Source: Acinetobacter sp. Ac_5812
GTDB lineage: Bacteria > Pseudomonadota > Gammaproteobacteria > Pseudomonadales > Moraxellaceae
Reading direction: 5' to 3'
DNA length: 60,420 nucleotides
NCBI RefSeq assembly: GCF_013072695.1
Contig: NZ_LXUK01000025.1
Location: forward strand, 112,058 to 172,477
In this document: positions 15,831 to 25,176 of the stretch, piece by piece
Numbering within the stretch: the stretch's first letter is position 1
Layout: every line of letters begins with the position of its first letter
The notes under the pieces: model-generated
What the model saw: the letters and a program-made list of their open reading frames with translations, nothing else
The model's database searches: none
Told to the model about the DNA's origin: nothing
Program-made: the position numbers and the translations under genes

Positions 15831-17554
15831 TATGTACGCTCTCCTTTGCCTAACCACATATCTTGCATTGATTGCCCAGCAATCAGCATTGGATATACAT
15901 GTTCTGTACGGTCTACCATGACATTAATGAATACACATTTATCATTAATTGCCATCGCTTCAGCTAACTTAGATTCCAGCTCATCCGCATGATCAATCTG
16001 AATACCAACATGACCATAAGCTTCCATTAACTTGGCAAAGTCTGGTAATGAATCTACATAAGAACTTGAATGACGTCCTTCGTAGTTCATGTCTTGCCAT
16101 TGCTTTACCATGCCTAAAGCTTGGTTATTTAAGCAAAGGATCTTCACATTCAAGCCATATTGCTTGCAGGTCGATAATTCTTGGATACACATCTGAATTG
16201 ATGCTTCACCTGTAATACAAACCACTTGCTGGTCTGGGAATGCAAGCTTTGCAGCCATCGCATAGGGTAAACCAACACCCATGGTGCCTAAGCCACCAGA
16301 GTTGATCCACTGACGTGGACGTTTGTATTTATAGTAGTTCGCACCAAACATTTGATGCTGACCCACGTCAGAAGTAATGATCGCTTCGCCATTGGTCACA
16401 CGATCTAATGCTTCAACCACTTGCTGAGGTTTCATTACACCATTTTGACCTGCTTCATAACGTAAGCCATGTACCTTACGCCACTCATTAATCTGAGACC
16501 ACCATGCCGCAATTGCTTCAGGGTTTGGCTTAGATACATTCATTTGTTTCAGTTGTGCCAACATTTCTTGAAGTACTGGCTCTACTGCACCCACAATCGG
16601 GATGTGCGCCATAATGGTCTTCGAAATGGTTGCTGGATCAACATCAATATGAATCACTTTGGCATTGAGACAGAATTTTGCAGGGTTATTGGTTACACGG
16701 TCATCGAAACGCGCACCAATGGCCAAAATCACATCTGCATTGTGCATTGCCATGTTAGCTTCATAGGTACCATGCATCCCTAACATGCCCACGAATTGTG
16801 GATCGTTACCCGGGAAAGCACCTAAACCCATCAAGGTATTGGTAACTGGATAACCTAATAAATGTGCAAGTTCTGTCAATAAGCCAGATGCATTACCTTG
16901 AACGACACCACCACCCGTATAGATCATTGGGCGTTTAGCCGTAATCAACTCATCAATCGCTTTGCGAATTTGACCTGAGTGACCACGTGAAGGCGGTTGA
17001 TATGAACGCATCTTCACTTTTTCTGGATATTCGTAGGCAAATTTTTCTGCAGGGTTGGTCGCATCTTTCGGAATATCAACAACCACTGGACCCGGACGGC
17101 CAGACGAAGCGATATAGAATGCTTTCTTAATAATTGCAGGAATTTCACTCGCGTGACGCACTTGGAAACTGTGTTTTACGATTGGACGAGAAATACCAAC
17201 CATATCTGTTTCTTGGAACGCATCCTCTCCAATAAGATGGCTTGCAACCTGACCAGACAAAATCACCATTGGGATTGAGTCCATGTAGGCTGTTGCGATT
17301 GGAGTGACGGTATTCGTCGCGCCTGGTCCAGAAGTGACCAGTACCACACCTGTTTTACCTGTTACGCGTGAGTATGCATCTGCCATGTGACCAGCAGCTT
17401 GCTCATGACGCACGAGGTAATGGTTAATTTTGTCTTGTTGAAATAGCGCATCATAAATATGTAATACAGCGCCGCCTGGATACCCAAAAACATGCTCTAC
17501 GCCTTCGTCCGCAAGCGCACGAACGAGCATTTCACCACCAGATAAAAGTTCCAA
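15830..17554 (-). CDS. ilvI: Acetolactate synthase large (catalytic) subunit
   Basis: Thiamine-diphosphate enzyme that makes acetolactate or acetohydroxybutyrate, the first committed step to branched-chain amino acids. The catalytic glutamate is in VRHEQAAGHMADAYSR, and FAD/ThDP core segments such as GGVVQGNASGL and TSDVGQHQMF are present; 574 residues is normal. The ThDP motif reads GEAS where E. coli has GDGS. The start is a TTG at 17554, chosen because AGGGTGA lies eight bases upstream and the next residues, ELLSGGEMLVRALADEG, are the conserved N terminus. First gene of ilvI-ilvH-ilvC, with a long leader upstream. Confidence 0.96.
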   Translation of the reverse strand: MELLSGGEMLVRALADEGVEHVFGYPGGAVLHIYDALFQQDKINHYLVRHEQAAGHMADAYSRVTGKTGVVLVTSGPGATNTVTPIATAYMDSIPMVILSGQVASHLIGEDAFQETDMVGISRPIVKHSFQVRHASEIPAIIKKAFYIASSGRPGPVVVDIPKDATNPAEKFAYEYPEKVKMRSYQPPSRGHSGQIRKAIDELITAKRPMIYTGGGVVQGNASGLLTELAHLLGYPVTNTLMGLGAFPGNDPQFVGMLGMHGTYEANMAMHNADVILAIGARFDDRVTNNPAKFCLNAKVIHIDVDPATISKTIMAHIPIVGAVEPVLQEMLAQLKQMNVSKPNPEAIAAWWSQINEWRKVHGLRYEAGQNGVMKPQQVVEALDRVTNGEAIITSDVGQHQMFGANYYKYKRPRQWINSGGLGTMGVGLPYAMAAKLAFPDQQVVCITGEASIQMCIQELSTCKQYGLNVKILCLNNQALGMVKQWQDMNYEGRHSSSYVDSLPDFAKLMEAYGHVGIQIDHADELESKLAEAMAINDKCVFINVMVDRTEHVYPMLIAGQSMQDMWLGKGERT

Positions 17555-17576
17555 CGTGATTCACCCTAGTATTTTG

Positions 17577-17603
17577 CACAATTTATGGGAGACATAAATT
17601 GTG
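17577..17603 (-). promoter_or_regulatory. Perfect hairpin just before the ilvI ribosome site
   Basis: CACAATTTATG (17577-17587) pairs over 11 bases with CATAAATTGTG (17593-17603), leaving a five-base loop. A second imperfect repeat (GCACTT/AAGTGTGC) lies at 17621-17639. The first hairpin ends about ten bases before the ribosome site of ilvI, so it may influence ribosome access or be an operator. No T run, so not a terminator. Confidence 0.5.
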
Positions 17604-17840
17604 TTCATTCATTAACTTTTGCACTTCTTATAAGTGTGCGTATTCTACTCGTTTTTGCTGCAATAGGAAAAATTTTCTGAGACTCATCAGCCGTATAAAC
17701 TTGATGACATCTCGAATCAAAATGTGCTGGGATAAGCATATTTCAAAAAATCATTCTCTCGGCTAGAAAGAATGTCCATTGCAAGCCATGACATTTATTC
17801 GAAGGGTGATCAAATAAACACATATAAAACTTGAGAAAGC

Positions 17841-17869
17841 ATTCTTGTTTCTTTCATAAGCAATGTCAA
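17841..17869 (-). promoter_or_regulatory. Candidate sigma-70 promoter of ilvI-ilvH-ilvC
   Basis: On the minus strand TTGACA (17869-17864) is followed after exactly 17 bases by AAGAAT (17846-17841). The -35 box is perfect, the -10 box weak. Transcription would start near 17834 and leave a leader of about 280 bases before ilvI. Confidence 0.5.
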
Positions 17870-18062
17870 GAACAAAGAAAAGGATTTTAACGAATATTTT
17901 TTAGCTGCCGTTTTTTTAAACACATTTCACAGAATAATTTGGTCTTGTTAAACGCCCATTTATCAAAAAACTATTTTCTTTTTGCTTTAAAATAGGCATT
18001 GTAAACTGCTTATTTAGACACTTTGATCGAATATATTCAGCATTCTCTTGGGGAGATCAAAT

Positions 18063-18410
18063 ATGAAGACATCTTATTTAAAAACAATCTTATACACAAT
18101 TTCAGCCGCTACTCTATTGCTTTGTTCTAGCCAAAACTATGCACAACAATATTACAAATGGGTCGATGCCAATGGTTCTACTCATTACACCACCACGCCG
18201 CCACCCAAAGGTGCAAAGCGTTTGGACAAAGTTTCAACGTATGGCAATAGCCATCAAAGCACCAATCCAACGAATCAACAAAGCCATCCAGTGAATCCTG
18301 AAGCCACACCGAATGTAACACCGCAAGCACCGCAGACAGCGCCATCCACACCAGCGAACTCAGTTAAACCACAAAGCCCTCCACCTGCACCAGCATCATC
18401 AGAGGGCTAA
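18063..18410 (+). CDS. DUF4124 domain exported protein
   Basis: A 115-residue protein with a signal peptide (MKTSYLKTILYTISAATLLL... ending near NYAQQ) and a DUF4124 domain, YKWVDANGSTHYTTTPPPKGAKRLDKVST. The tail is low-complexity Pro/Gln/Ala/Thr. The ATG at 18063 is preferred over a TTG at 18048 since GGGGAGA lies at the right distance before it. DUF4124 proteins are periplasmic and of unknown function. Lies upstream of leuS on the same strand, but a 140-base gap suggests a separate promoter for leuS. Confidence 0.82.
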   Translation: MKTSYLKTILYTISAATLLLCSSQNYAQQYYKWVDANGSTHYTTTPPPKGAKRLDKVSTYGNSHQSTNPTNQQSHPVNPEATPNVTPQAPQTAPSTPANSVKPQSPPPAPASSEG

Positions 18411-18553
18411 ATTGCGATCTGAACCTGCAAGGTCAGCTTCAATACGGCGGCCTTGCAGATAAAATCCCGATCTAAAAACTGACATTTCCTACAATTTTGC
18501 GCTATGCTGTGCAGCAATCTTAACTTTACTTTTTTGTTGTATCGCATATCCCT

Positions 18554-21178
18554 ATGACGACTTCTCACATTGACTCCGAATATCAAGCAAGTGCCATTGA
18601 GCCTCAAGTTCAACAAGACTGGGACAATCGCAAAGTTTTTAAAGTTGCAGACACTGTAGAGGGCAAACATCGCTATATCCTGTCGATGTTCCCGTACCCA
18701 AGTGGCAAACTGCACATGGGGCATGTGCGTAACTACACCATTGGTGACGTGATCAGCCGTTTCCATCGTTTAAAAGGTGAAACAATATTACAACCCATGG
18801 GTTGGGATGCATTTGGTTTGCCGGCTGAAAATGCAGCGATTGCACACCAAGTTGCACCCGCAAAATGGACGTTTGAAAACATTGCCTACATGCGTGACCA
18901 ATTAAAAAAATTGGGTCTGTCTGTCGACTGGGATCGAGAGTTTGCAACCTGTACACCAGAGTACTACCACTGGGAACAATGGTTATTCGTACAACTTTAT
19001 AAGAAAGGCTTGATCTATCGTAAGTTATCAACCGTGAACTGGGACCCCGTTGACCAGACCGTACTTGCGAATGAACAAGTTGAAAATGGTCGTGGTTGGC
19101 GTTCAGGTGCATTGGTTGAAAAACGCGATATTCCAATGTACTACTTCCGCATTACCGACTATGCACAAGAATTATTAGACGATTTAGATACGTTAAAAGA
19201 TGGTTGGCCACAACAGGTCTTGACCATGCAACGTAACTGGATTGGTCGTTCAACGGGAATGGAAATTACCTTCCCTTCTGCGAATCCAGCAATCTATGCA
19301 GATGGCCTAACCGTTTATACCACGCGTGCTGATACCTTGATGGGTGTGACTTATGTTGCTGTTGCAGCAGAACATCCAATGGCGCTGAAAGCGGCTGAAA
19401 ACAATCCTGAACTTGCTGCATTTATTGAAGAATGCCGTATGGGTTCAGTTGCCGAAGCGGATTTAGCCACGGCTGAAAAGAAAGGTATGGCAACAGGTTT
19501 ATCTGTTAAGCACCCAGTCACAGGTGAAGACCTCCCAGTTTGGATTGCTAACTATGTATTAATGTCATACGGTTCAGGCGCTGTAATGGCCGTTCCTGCA
19601 CATGACGAACGTGATTTTGAATTTGCCAATAAGTTCAACTTGCCAATCAAACAAGTGATTGATGCCAAAGGTGTTGAAGATGCTGAATACTCAGCTGCTG
19701 AATGGCAAGAATGGTACGGTTCTAAAGATGGCAAACTGGTTAATTCTGGCGAGTTTGATGGTCTTGTATTCCAAGCTGCTTTTGATGCCTTCCTTGCAAA
19801 ATTAGAACCACAAGCCTTAGCTAATTCTAAGGTTCAATTCCGTTTACGTGACTGGGGTGTTTCTCGTCAACGTTACTGGGGTTGCCCAATTCCAATGATC
19901 AACTGTAATAGCTGTGGTCAAGTCACCGTTCCAGAAGATCAATTACCTGTCGTTTTACCGACCGATGTGGTTCCAGATGGTTCAGGTAACCCATTGAATA
20001 AGATGCCTGAATTCTATGAAACCAAATGCCCAAGCTGTGGCGGCGATGCGCGTCGTGAAACAGACACCTTGGATACCTTTGTAGAATCCTCTTGGTACTA
20101 CGCACGTTACGCATCTCCAGACTTTACTGGCGGTATGGTGAAACCTGAAGCGGCGCAAAGCTGGCTTCCTGTGAACCAATATATCGGTGGTGTTGAACAC
20201 GCCATCTTGCACTTACTTTATGCACGTTTCTTCCATAAATTGATGCGTGATGAAGGTGTGGTACATGGTAATGAACCCTTCACTAACTTGCTCACCCAAG
20301 GCATGGTGTTGGCTGATACCTTCTATCGTGAAGCTGAGAATGGCAAAAAAACTTGGTTCAACCCTGCTGACATCGAATTAGAGCGTGATGAAAAAGGTCG
20401 TATTCTTTCGGCGAAATATTCAGGCGATGGCCAAGAAGTTGTAATCGGCGGACAAGAAAAAATGTCGAAGTCGAAAAACAACGGCATTGATCCGCAAGCG
20501 ATTATTGATCAATACGGCGCAGATACGGCTCGTGTCTTCATGATGTTCGCTGCACCACCAGATCAATCACTCGAATGGTCTGATGCCGGTGTTGAAGGGG
20601 CTAACCGCTTCTTGAAACGTGTATGGCGTTTGGCTGCTGGCTTCTTGGAAAAAGGCAACCCAGCAACGGCAATTGATACTGCAAACTTATCGAAAGATGC
20701 ACAAGATTTACGTCGTAAAACCCACGAAACCATTCAAAAAGTGGGTGATGACATCGAACGTCGTCATGCGTTCAATACGGCAATTGCAGCATTGATGGAA
20801 TTGCTCAATGCCAGCAACAAGTTTGAAGCAAAAGATGACAATGATGTTGCTGTTGCACGTGAAGCAATCACCACCTTATTGACGCTACTTGCCCCATTTG
20901 CACCACATTTGAGTCAAACGTTGTTAACTCAGTTTGGTTTGGAATTAACAACGATTGAATTCCCACAAGTGGATGAGTCAGCGTTAACCCGTAATACGCA
21001 AACGATTGTTGTACAAGTGAATGGTAAACTTCGTGCTAAGTTAGACGTCGCAGTCGATATCTCAAAAGATGAGTTATTGGCTTTGGCAAAAGCATTACCA
21101 GAAGTGCAACAATTCTTGACTGGCCCAACCAAGAAAGAAATTGTAGTACCGAATAAACTTGTTAATTTAGTGGTTTAA
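18554..21178 (+). CDS. leuS: Leucyl-tRNA synthetase
   Basis: Charges tRNA-Leu with leucine in the cytosol. Class I synthetase of 874 residues with HMGH at 54-57 (HIGH motif) and KMSKS at 636-640. The editing domain region with TTRADTLMGVTY, and the zinc-binding cysteines in MINCNSCGQ and TKCPSCGG, are visible. Length and domain order are normal. It leads the leuS-lptE-holA group, but a hairpin and about 155 bases separate it from lptE. Confidence 0.98.
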   Translation: MTTSHIDSEYQASAIEPQVQQDWDNRKVFKVADTVEGKHRYILSMFPYPSGKLHMGHVRNYTIGDVISRFHRLKGETILQPMGWDAFGLPAENAAIAHQVAPAKWTFENIAYMRDQLKKLGLSVDWDREFATCTPEYYHWEQWLFVQLYKKGLIYRKLSTVNWDPVDQTVLANEQVENGRGWRSGALVEKRDIPMYYFRITDYAQELLDDLDTLKDGWPQQVLTMQRNWIGRSTGMEITFPSANPAIYADGLTVYTTRADTLMGVTYVAVAAEHPMALKAAENNPELAAFIEECRMGSVAEADLATAEKKGMATGLSVKHPVTGEDLPVWIANYVLMSYGSGAVMAVPAHDERDFEFANKFNLPIKQVIDAKGVEDAEYSAAEWQEWYGSKDGKLVNSGEFDGLVFQAAFDAFLAKLEPQALANSKVQFRLRDWGVSRQRYWGCPIPMINCNSCGQVTVPEDQLPVVLPTDVVPDGSGNPLNKMPEFYETKCPSCGGDARRETDTLDTFVESSWYYARYASPDFTGGMVKPEAAQSWLPVNQYIGGVEHAILHLLYARFFHKLMRDEGVVHGNEPFTNLLTQGMVLADTFYREAENGKKTWFNPADIELERDEKGRILSAKYSGDGQEVVIGGQEKMSKSKNNGIDPQAIIDQYGADTARVFMMFAAPPDQSLEWSDAGVEGANRFLKRVWRLAAGFLEKGNPATAIDTANLSKDAQDLRRKTHETIQKVGDDIERRHAFNTAIAALMELLNASNKFEAKDDNDVAVAREAITTLLTLLAPFAPHLSQTLLTQFGLELTTIEFPQVDESALTRNTQTIVVQVNGKLRAKLDVAVDISKDELLALAKALPEVQQFLTGPTKKEIVVPNKLVNLVV

Positions 21179-21234
21179 TGTGCTGCTTAAATTCCCCTGC
21201 GACTAGCAGACGGAATTTGTAGAAACAAAACCTC

Positions 21235-21267
21235 ATCAAAGCCCGCTGTCATTCATCGGGCTTTGAT
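21235..21267 (+). terminator. Hairpin after leuS
   Basis: ATCAAAGCCCG (21235-21245) pairs with CGGGCTTTGAT (21257-21267), an 11-bp perfect stem, followed only by a short T-rich stretch. It may end leuS transcripts partly, letting some read into lptE-holA. Confidence 0.6.
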
Positions 21268-21335
21268 TCTAAAATGTGGTCAATTTATCAAGATTAAATC
21301 TTCCATATTGAATGGAATATCATAAAGGACAAAGC

Positions 21336-21845
21336 ATGCATTTAGCTCAACGTTTAGCTACTATCGTTTTAACTTTAGGTCTAAGTGCAGGCTTGGTCGG
21401 CTGTGGCTTTCATCTAAAGGGAAGTAACCCGACAGCGGCACCTTTGGTCTACAACAAGCTGACTTTAGTCCTACCTGACAATACGGATCAGTTTGAAAAC
21501 CAGCTCAGCATTTATCTTGGTGCAACGGGCGTACAACTCAGTAATGCCAATGATGCCTATGTGCTTCGTGTGCTGGATTACACTCCACGCCGTCAACTGT
21601 TGAATGGTAAATTGACTGAGGCCTTATTGCGTTTAACCGTGACTTTCCAGATTGAAGACCGCCAAGGTAAGCAAATTACTGAACCGCGTACCTTAACTGC
21701 TTCTCGTACCTATCAATACGACGTGGCAACGGTGAATACCGATAATCAACAAGAAGCATATTTGAATCGCATTCTTATTGATGATATGGCACAGCAAATC
21801 ACGCGTCAGATTGCAGCCAATCGTTTGCCGAAAGCACAACCTTAA
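21336..21845 (+). CDS. lptE: LPS-assembly lipoprotein LptE
   Basis: Plugs the LptD barrel and helps insert lipopolysaccharide/lipooligosaccharide into the outer membrane. From the ATG at 21336 the 169-residue protein has a lipoprotein signal with the lipobox GLVGC (Cys23), then GFHLKG, the classic start of mature LptE. A preceding in-frame ATG at 21312 would put eight extra residues before the signal and is less likely; AAAGGAC lies just before the chosen ATG. Nine bases upstream of holA: the usual lptE-holA pair. Confidence 0.93.
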   Translation: MHLAQRLATIVLTLGLSAGLVGCGFHLKGSNPTAAPLVYNKLTLVLPDNTDQFENQLSIYLGATGVQLSNANDAYVLRVLDYTPRRQLLNGKLTEALLRLTVTFQIEDRQGKQITEPRTLTASRTYQYDVATVNTDNQQEAYLNRILIDDMAQQITRQIAANRLPKAQP

Positions 21846-21854
21846 TTCATCATT

Positions 21855-22850
21855 ATGAAACTGGATTATGTGCAAGCCTTAAAACGGGTTGATGAGGCTC
21901 GCGGTGCATGGATCATGCATGGACAAGAGCCTTTGCTTGAACAAAATCTGCTCGACACTTTCCGTAAAAGCTGGCAAGAACAAGAAGTTGAACGGCAACG
22001 TTATGACATTAGTAGTGTCAATGACTGGAAAAATGTCTTTAATGCGCTCAACAGTTTATCGCTATTTTCACAACAACTTGCAATTGAAGTGCATGGCAAT
22101 ATCAAGCCCGATGCTAACGGCTTAAAACTGCTTAAGAGCTATATTCAACATAATGAGCATAACCTCTTACTGATTGTTTTACCAAAGCAAGACAGCAGCA
22201 GTTTAAAATCGGCTTTTTTTCAAGTGGTCGAAGCCAATGGTGTTGTGGTTGCGCTGACGGCGACCTACCCACAAGACCGACAACGCATCTTAAGCATCGA
22301 AGCCGAAAAACTGGGGATTCAACTGAATCATGATGCTTGGCAATGGTTGATGCAGCATCATGAACATAACTTGTTGGCTGCTAAAAACAGTTTAATGCGT
22401 GTTGCGGATACGTTCCCCGATATCCAACAGATCCAGATTGAACAATTGTATTCCTGCTTACAGGACCAATCGCGTTATACGACTTATGATTTAAGTGATG
22501 CCTTGCTTGCCGGAAACTTGGCGCAATCCGTCAAGATTTACCAATATCTGATCGCTGCGGGTGAGCCTGATAGTTTGATTTTATGGACCCTAAGCAAAGA
22601 AATGCGCTTATTGATGCAATTGTTTGAACAGCCACATAATGCGATTCAACTCGGAATCTGGAAAACCAAAGTATCACAATATCAACAAGCTCTACGTCGT
22701 TTAAATCCGAGACAATTCCTAACTTGGTCTGATTTATTGTTGCGTATTGATGCCGCGATCAAAGGTATGTCCAAAGAAAATCCAGAACATCTAATGCTAC
22801 AAGCCTTAGCTGAACTGTGTGGTACGACACTGTTTGCTCAACCTGCTTAA
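21855..22850 (+). CDS. holA: DNA polymerase III delta subunit
   Basis: Delta subunit of the clamp loader, which opens the beta sliding clamp during replication. The 331-residue length and N terminus MKLDYVQALKRVDEARGAWIMHGQEPLLEQ, followed by SLFSQQLAIEVHG and DALLAGNLAQSVKIYQYL, agree with the family. Starts nine bases after the lptE stop, so the pair is co-transcribed as in other gammaproteobacteria. Confidence 0.95.
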   Translation: MKLDYVQALKRVDEARGAWIMHGQEPLLEQNLLDTFRKSWQEQEVERQRYDISSVNDWKNVFNALNSLSLFSQQLAIEVHGNIKPDANGLKLLKSYIQHNEHNLLLIVLPKQDSSSLKSAFFQVVEANGVVVALTATYPQDRQRILSIEAEKLGIQLNHDAWQWLMQHHEHNLLAAKNSLMRVADTFPDIQQIQIEQLYSCLQDQSRYTTYDLSDALLAGNLAQSVKIYQYLIAAGEPDSLILWTLSKEMRLLMQLFEQPHNAIQLGIWKTKVSQYQQALRRLNPRQFLTWSDLLLRIDAAIKGMSKENPEHLMLQALAELCGTTLFAQPA

Positions 22851-22880
22851 AGCATTCATCTCCATCAGATAATAAGAATA

Positions 22881-23723
22881 ATGGATCAACGCATGTCATT
22901 CCATTTAAACCCCAACCAAATCAAGCAGATCAAAAGTCTATTCCAACATGCTGACAGCCTGATCATCAGTGCGGGTGCAGGTATGGGCGTCGATTCAGGT
23001 CTACCTGACTTTCGCGGTAATCAGGGCATGTGGCAAGCCTACCCTGAACTTGGCAAACAGCACATCGATTTTACCGAAATTGCCAATCCAGCTGCGTTTA
23101 AACGACATCCACGTTTGGCTTGGGGATTTTATGGGCATCGATTGGCACTCTATCGTCAGACCACGCCACATTCAGGCTTTCAACAACTGAAGCAACTGGC
23201 TGAAATATTAGAACTGCCCACTTTTGTATTTACCTCGAATGTCGATGGCCAATTTCAAAAAGCAGGCTTTGCTTCTGATCTGATCTATGAATGTCATGGT
23301 TCAATTCACCATCTGCAATGTCTGGACGCGTGTACACCGATCATTTGGCCAGCAGATGAATTAAGGCCAGAAATCGATCATCAAGACTGTCAATGGCGAG
23401 GACAGTTACCACAATGTCCACACTGTGGCGGTCTGGCACGACCGAATATCTTAATGTTCAATGATATGAATTGGTTAAGCCATCAACATGATCAGCAGGC
23501 AAAACGCTTAAAAGCTTTTCTAAAAGATCATCAGCGTCCGGTTGTGATCGAAATGGGCGCTGGTACAGCCATTCCAACCGTGCGTTATTTTAGTGAGCAA
23601 TTTGCGCCAGGTCTGATTCGAATTAATCTACGTGAATATACTCTCCCTGCACAAGGGGGTATCGTCCTTGCAACAACTGCCGAACAAGGAGTGCGCAGTA
23701 TTTATCAGATTTTTATAGAATAA
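22881..23723 (+). CDS. Sir2-family NAD-dependent deacylase
   Basis: Removes acyl groups from lysines using NAD. The NAD motif is SAGAGMGVDSGLPDFRG (30-46), the adenine-binding TSNVDGQF follows, and the general-base histidine is in YECHGSIHH. A zinc ribbon is suggested by LQCLDAC and QCPHCGG. At 280 residues it is slightly longer than CobB and belongs to a separate bacterial sirtuin group. The first ATG is used; a second lies four codons in. It follows holA by 30 bases and may be part of its transcript. Confidence 0.88.
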   Translation: MDQRMSFHLNPNQIKQIKSLFQHADSLIISAGAGMGVDSGLPDFRGNQGMWQAYPELGKQHIDFTEIANPAAFKRHPRLAWGFYGHRLALYRQTTPHSGFQQLKQLAEILELPTFVFTSNVDGQFQKAGFASDLIYECHGSIHHLQCLDACTPIIWPADELRPEIDHQDCQWRGQLPQCPHCGGLARPNILMFNDMNWLSHQHDQQAKRLKAFLKDHQRPVVIEMGAGTAIPTVRYFSEQFAPGLIRINLREYTLPAQGGIVLATTAEQGVRSIYQIFIE

Positions 23724-23831
23724 CTTATCGGCAAAAAAGCAAATAATTCTCATTCTAGATTAAAAATATTCACGCTTTATCCTTATTTCACTTTTATACT
23801 AAGTCCAGTTTTTCACTTTTGACCTGCTGCC

Positions 23832-25175
23832 ATGCCAAAAACAAACGCAAAAAAAATCCAACCTCGTAAAATCATTATGATCGCTATCGGGGTGCTGATC
23901 ATTGCAGCGCTCGGATGGATGTTCTTCAAACCTAAAGCCCAAGCACCACAGTATATTAGCGCTGAAGTCTCTCGCGGCGATATCGAAGATTCGGTATTGG
24001 CAACTGGGGTACTGGAAGCCACCAAAATGGTCAGTGTTGGTGCGCAGGTATCGGGTCAGGTGAAAAAAATGTATGTGCAATTGGGTGACCAAGTCAAACA
24101 AGGTCAGTTAATCGCACAAATTGATTCAATTCGCCAAGAAAACGAACTCAAAACAGCCGATGCCAGTATTAAAAATCAACAAGCGCAGCTGGCAGTACAA
24201 CAGGCCAATCTTGCTAAGGTCGAAGCTGAATACAAACGCCAGCAAGCCATGTTTAGCCAAGATGCAACTTCACGTGCTGAACTTGAAACAGCATTGGCTA
24301 ACTTTAAAACAGCACAAGCTCAGATCACCTCGATCAATGCACAAATTGAACAATCTCGCTTAACACTTGCAACTGCCAAAGAAGATTTGGGTTATACCCG
24401 TATCGTTGCACCGATGGATGGCACCATTGTGGCGATTGTGACGGAAGAAGGTCAAACCGTAAACGCCAATCAAACTGCGCCAACGATTGTAAAATTGGCT
24501 AAACTCGACACCATGACCATTAAAGCGCAGATTTCTGAAGCCGATGTCATGAAAGTTGAACAAGGTCAAACCGTGTATTTCACTACTTTAGGCAATAGCG
24601 ATAAAAAACATTACGCTAAATTGCGCCAAGTGGAACCTGCACCAAACTCCATTAATACCGAAACCAGCAGTAGCAGCAGTTCATCAACATCGAATGCTGC
24701 GGTGTACTACAACGCTTTATTTGATGTACCGAATGAAGACGGCAAACTTCGTATTGATATGACCGCACAGGTTTATATTGTATTGGCAGAAGCAAAGAAT
24801 GCACTAACGGTTCCAGCGGCAGCCATCCAGACTCAACGTGGTAACCGTGCTAAGGGTAGCCAAGCCAATGGTGCGTCATCAGCTGAACAAGCGAAAAAAC
24901 CGGATGCTGACAAGACACAACGTCCAAAACACCTAGAGCTAAGTGAAGAAGAAAAGGCACTGGTTGCACAAGGTAAAGCTTCAACAGGTATGGTGCGTGT
25001 GCTACAAGCGGATGGTACGGCTCAACCGCAACCTGTGTTGATTGGTCTGAATAACCGTGTCACCGCACAAGTGCTGAAAGGCTTAAAACAAGGCGATCAA
25101 GTGGTGATTGCAGATGCCTCTGACAGCTCAAATGAAGCAGCCAAACGTAGCAATCAACGTGCAATGAGAATGTAA
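23832..25175 (+). CDS. macA: MacA-like periplasmic adaptor of an ABC efflux pump
   Basis: Membrane-fusion protein that links an inner-membrane ABC transporter to an outer-membrane channel. A 447-residue protein with one N-terminal membrane helix (14-33), a beta-barrel/lipoyl fold (VSVGAQVSGQVKKMYVQLGDQVKQGQ), a long coiled-coil hairpin rich in Gln and Ala, and a second lipoyl half (YTRIVAPMDGTIVAIV). A serine-rich loop and a lysine-rich linker near 345 are unusual additions. It is followed after a single base by macB, so translation is coupled. Confidence 0.93.
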   Translation: MPKTNAKKIQPRKIIMIAIGVLIIAALGWMFFKPKAQAPQYISAEVSRGDIEDSVLATGVLEATKMVSVGAQVSGQVKKMYVQLGDQVKQGQLIAQIDSIRQENELKTADASIKNQQAQLAVQQANLAKVEAEYKRQQAMFSQDATSRAELETALANFKTAQAQITSINAQIEQSRLTLATAKEDLGYTRIVAPMDGTIVAIVTEEGQTVNANQTAPTIVKLAKLDTMTIKAQISEADVMKVEQGQTVYFTTLGNSDKKHYAKLRQVEPAPNSINTETSSSSSSSTSNAAVYYNALFDVPNEDGKLRIDMTAQVYIVLAEAKNALTVPAAAIQTQRGNRAKGSQANGASSAEQAKKPDADKTQRPKHLELSEEEKALVAQGKASTGMVRVLQADGTAQPQPVLIGLNNRVTAQVLKGLKQGDQVVIADASDSSNEAAKRSNQRAMRM

Positions 25176-25176
25176 T

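Larger units (their letters stand above)
17555..18062. other. Divergent intergenic region with a long ilvI leader
   Basis: About 500 bases between divergent ilvI and the DUF4124 gene. On the minus strand it holds a candidate promoter (17841-17869), a roughly 280-base leader and two inverted repeats near the ilvI start. On the plus strand a GGGGAGA ribosome site precedes the DUF4124 gene. I found no leader peptide rich in Ile, Val or Leu, so classical attenuation is not supported. No tRNA or other gene seen. Confidence 0.5.

Noticed and set aside
17578..17834. Leader-peptide attenuator for ilvI
   Set aside because: The only short frame with an ATG after the promoter (about 26 codons) has no run of Ile, Val or Leu codons.
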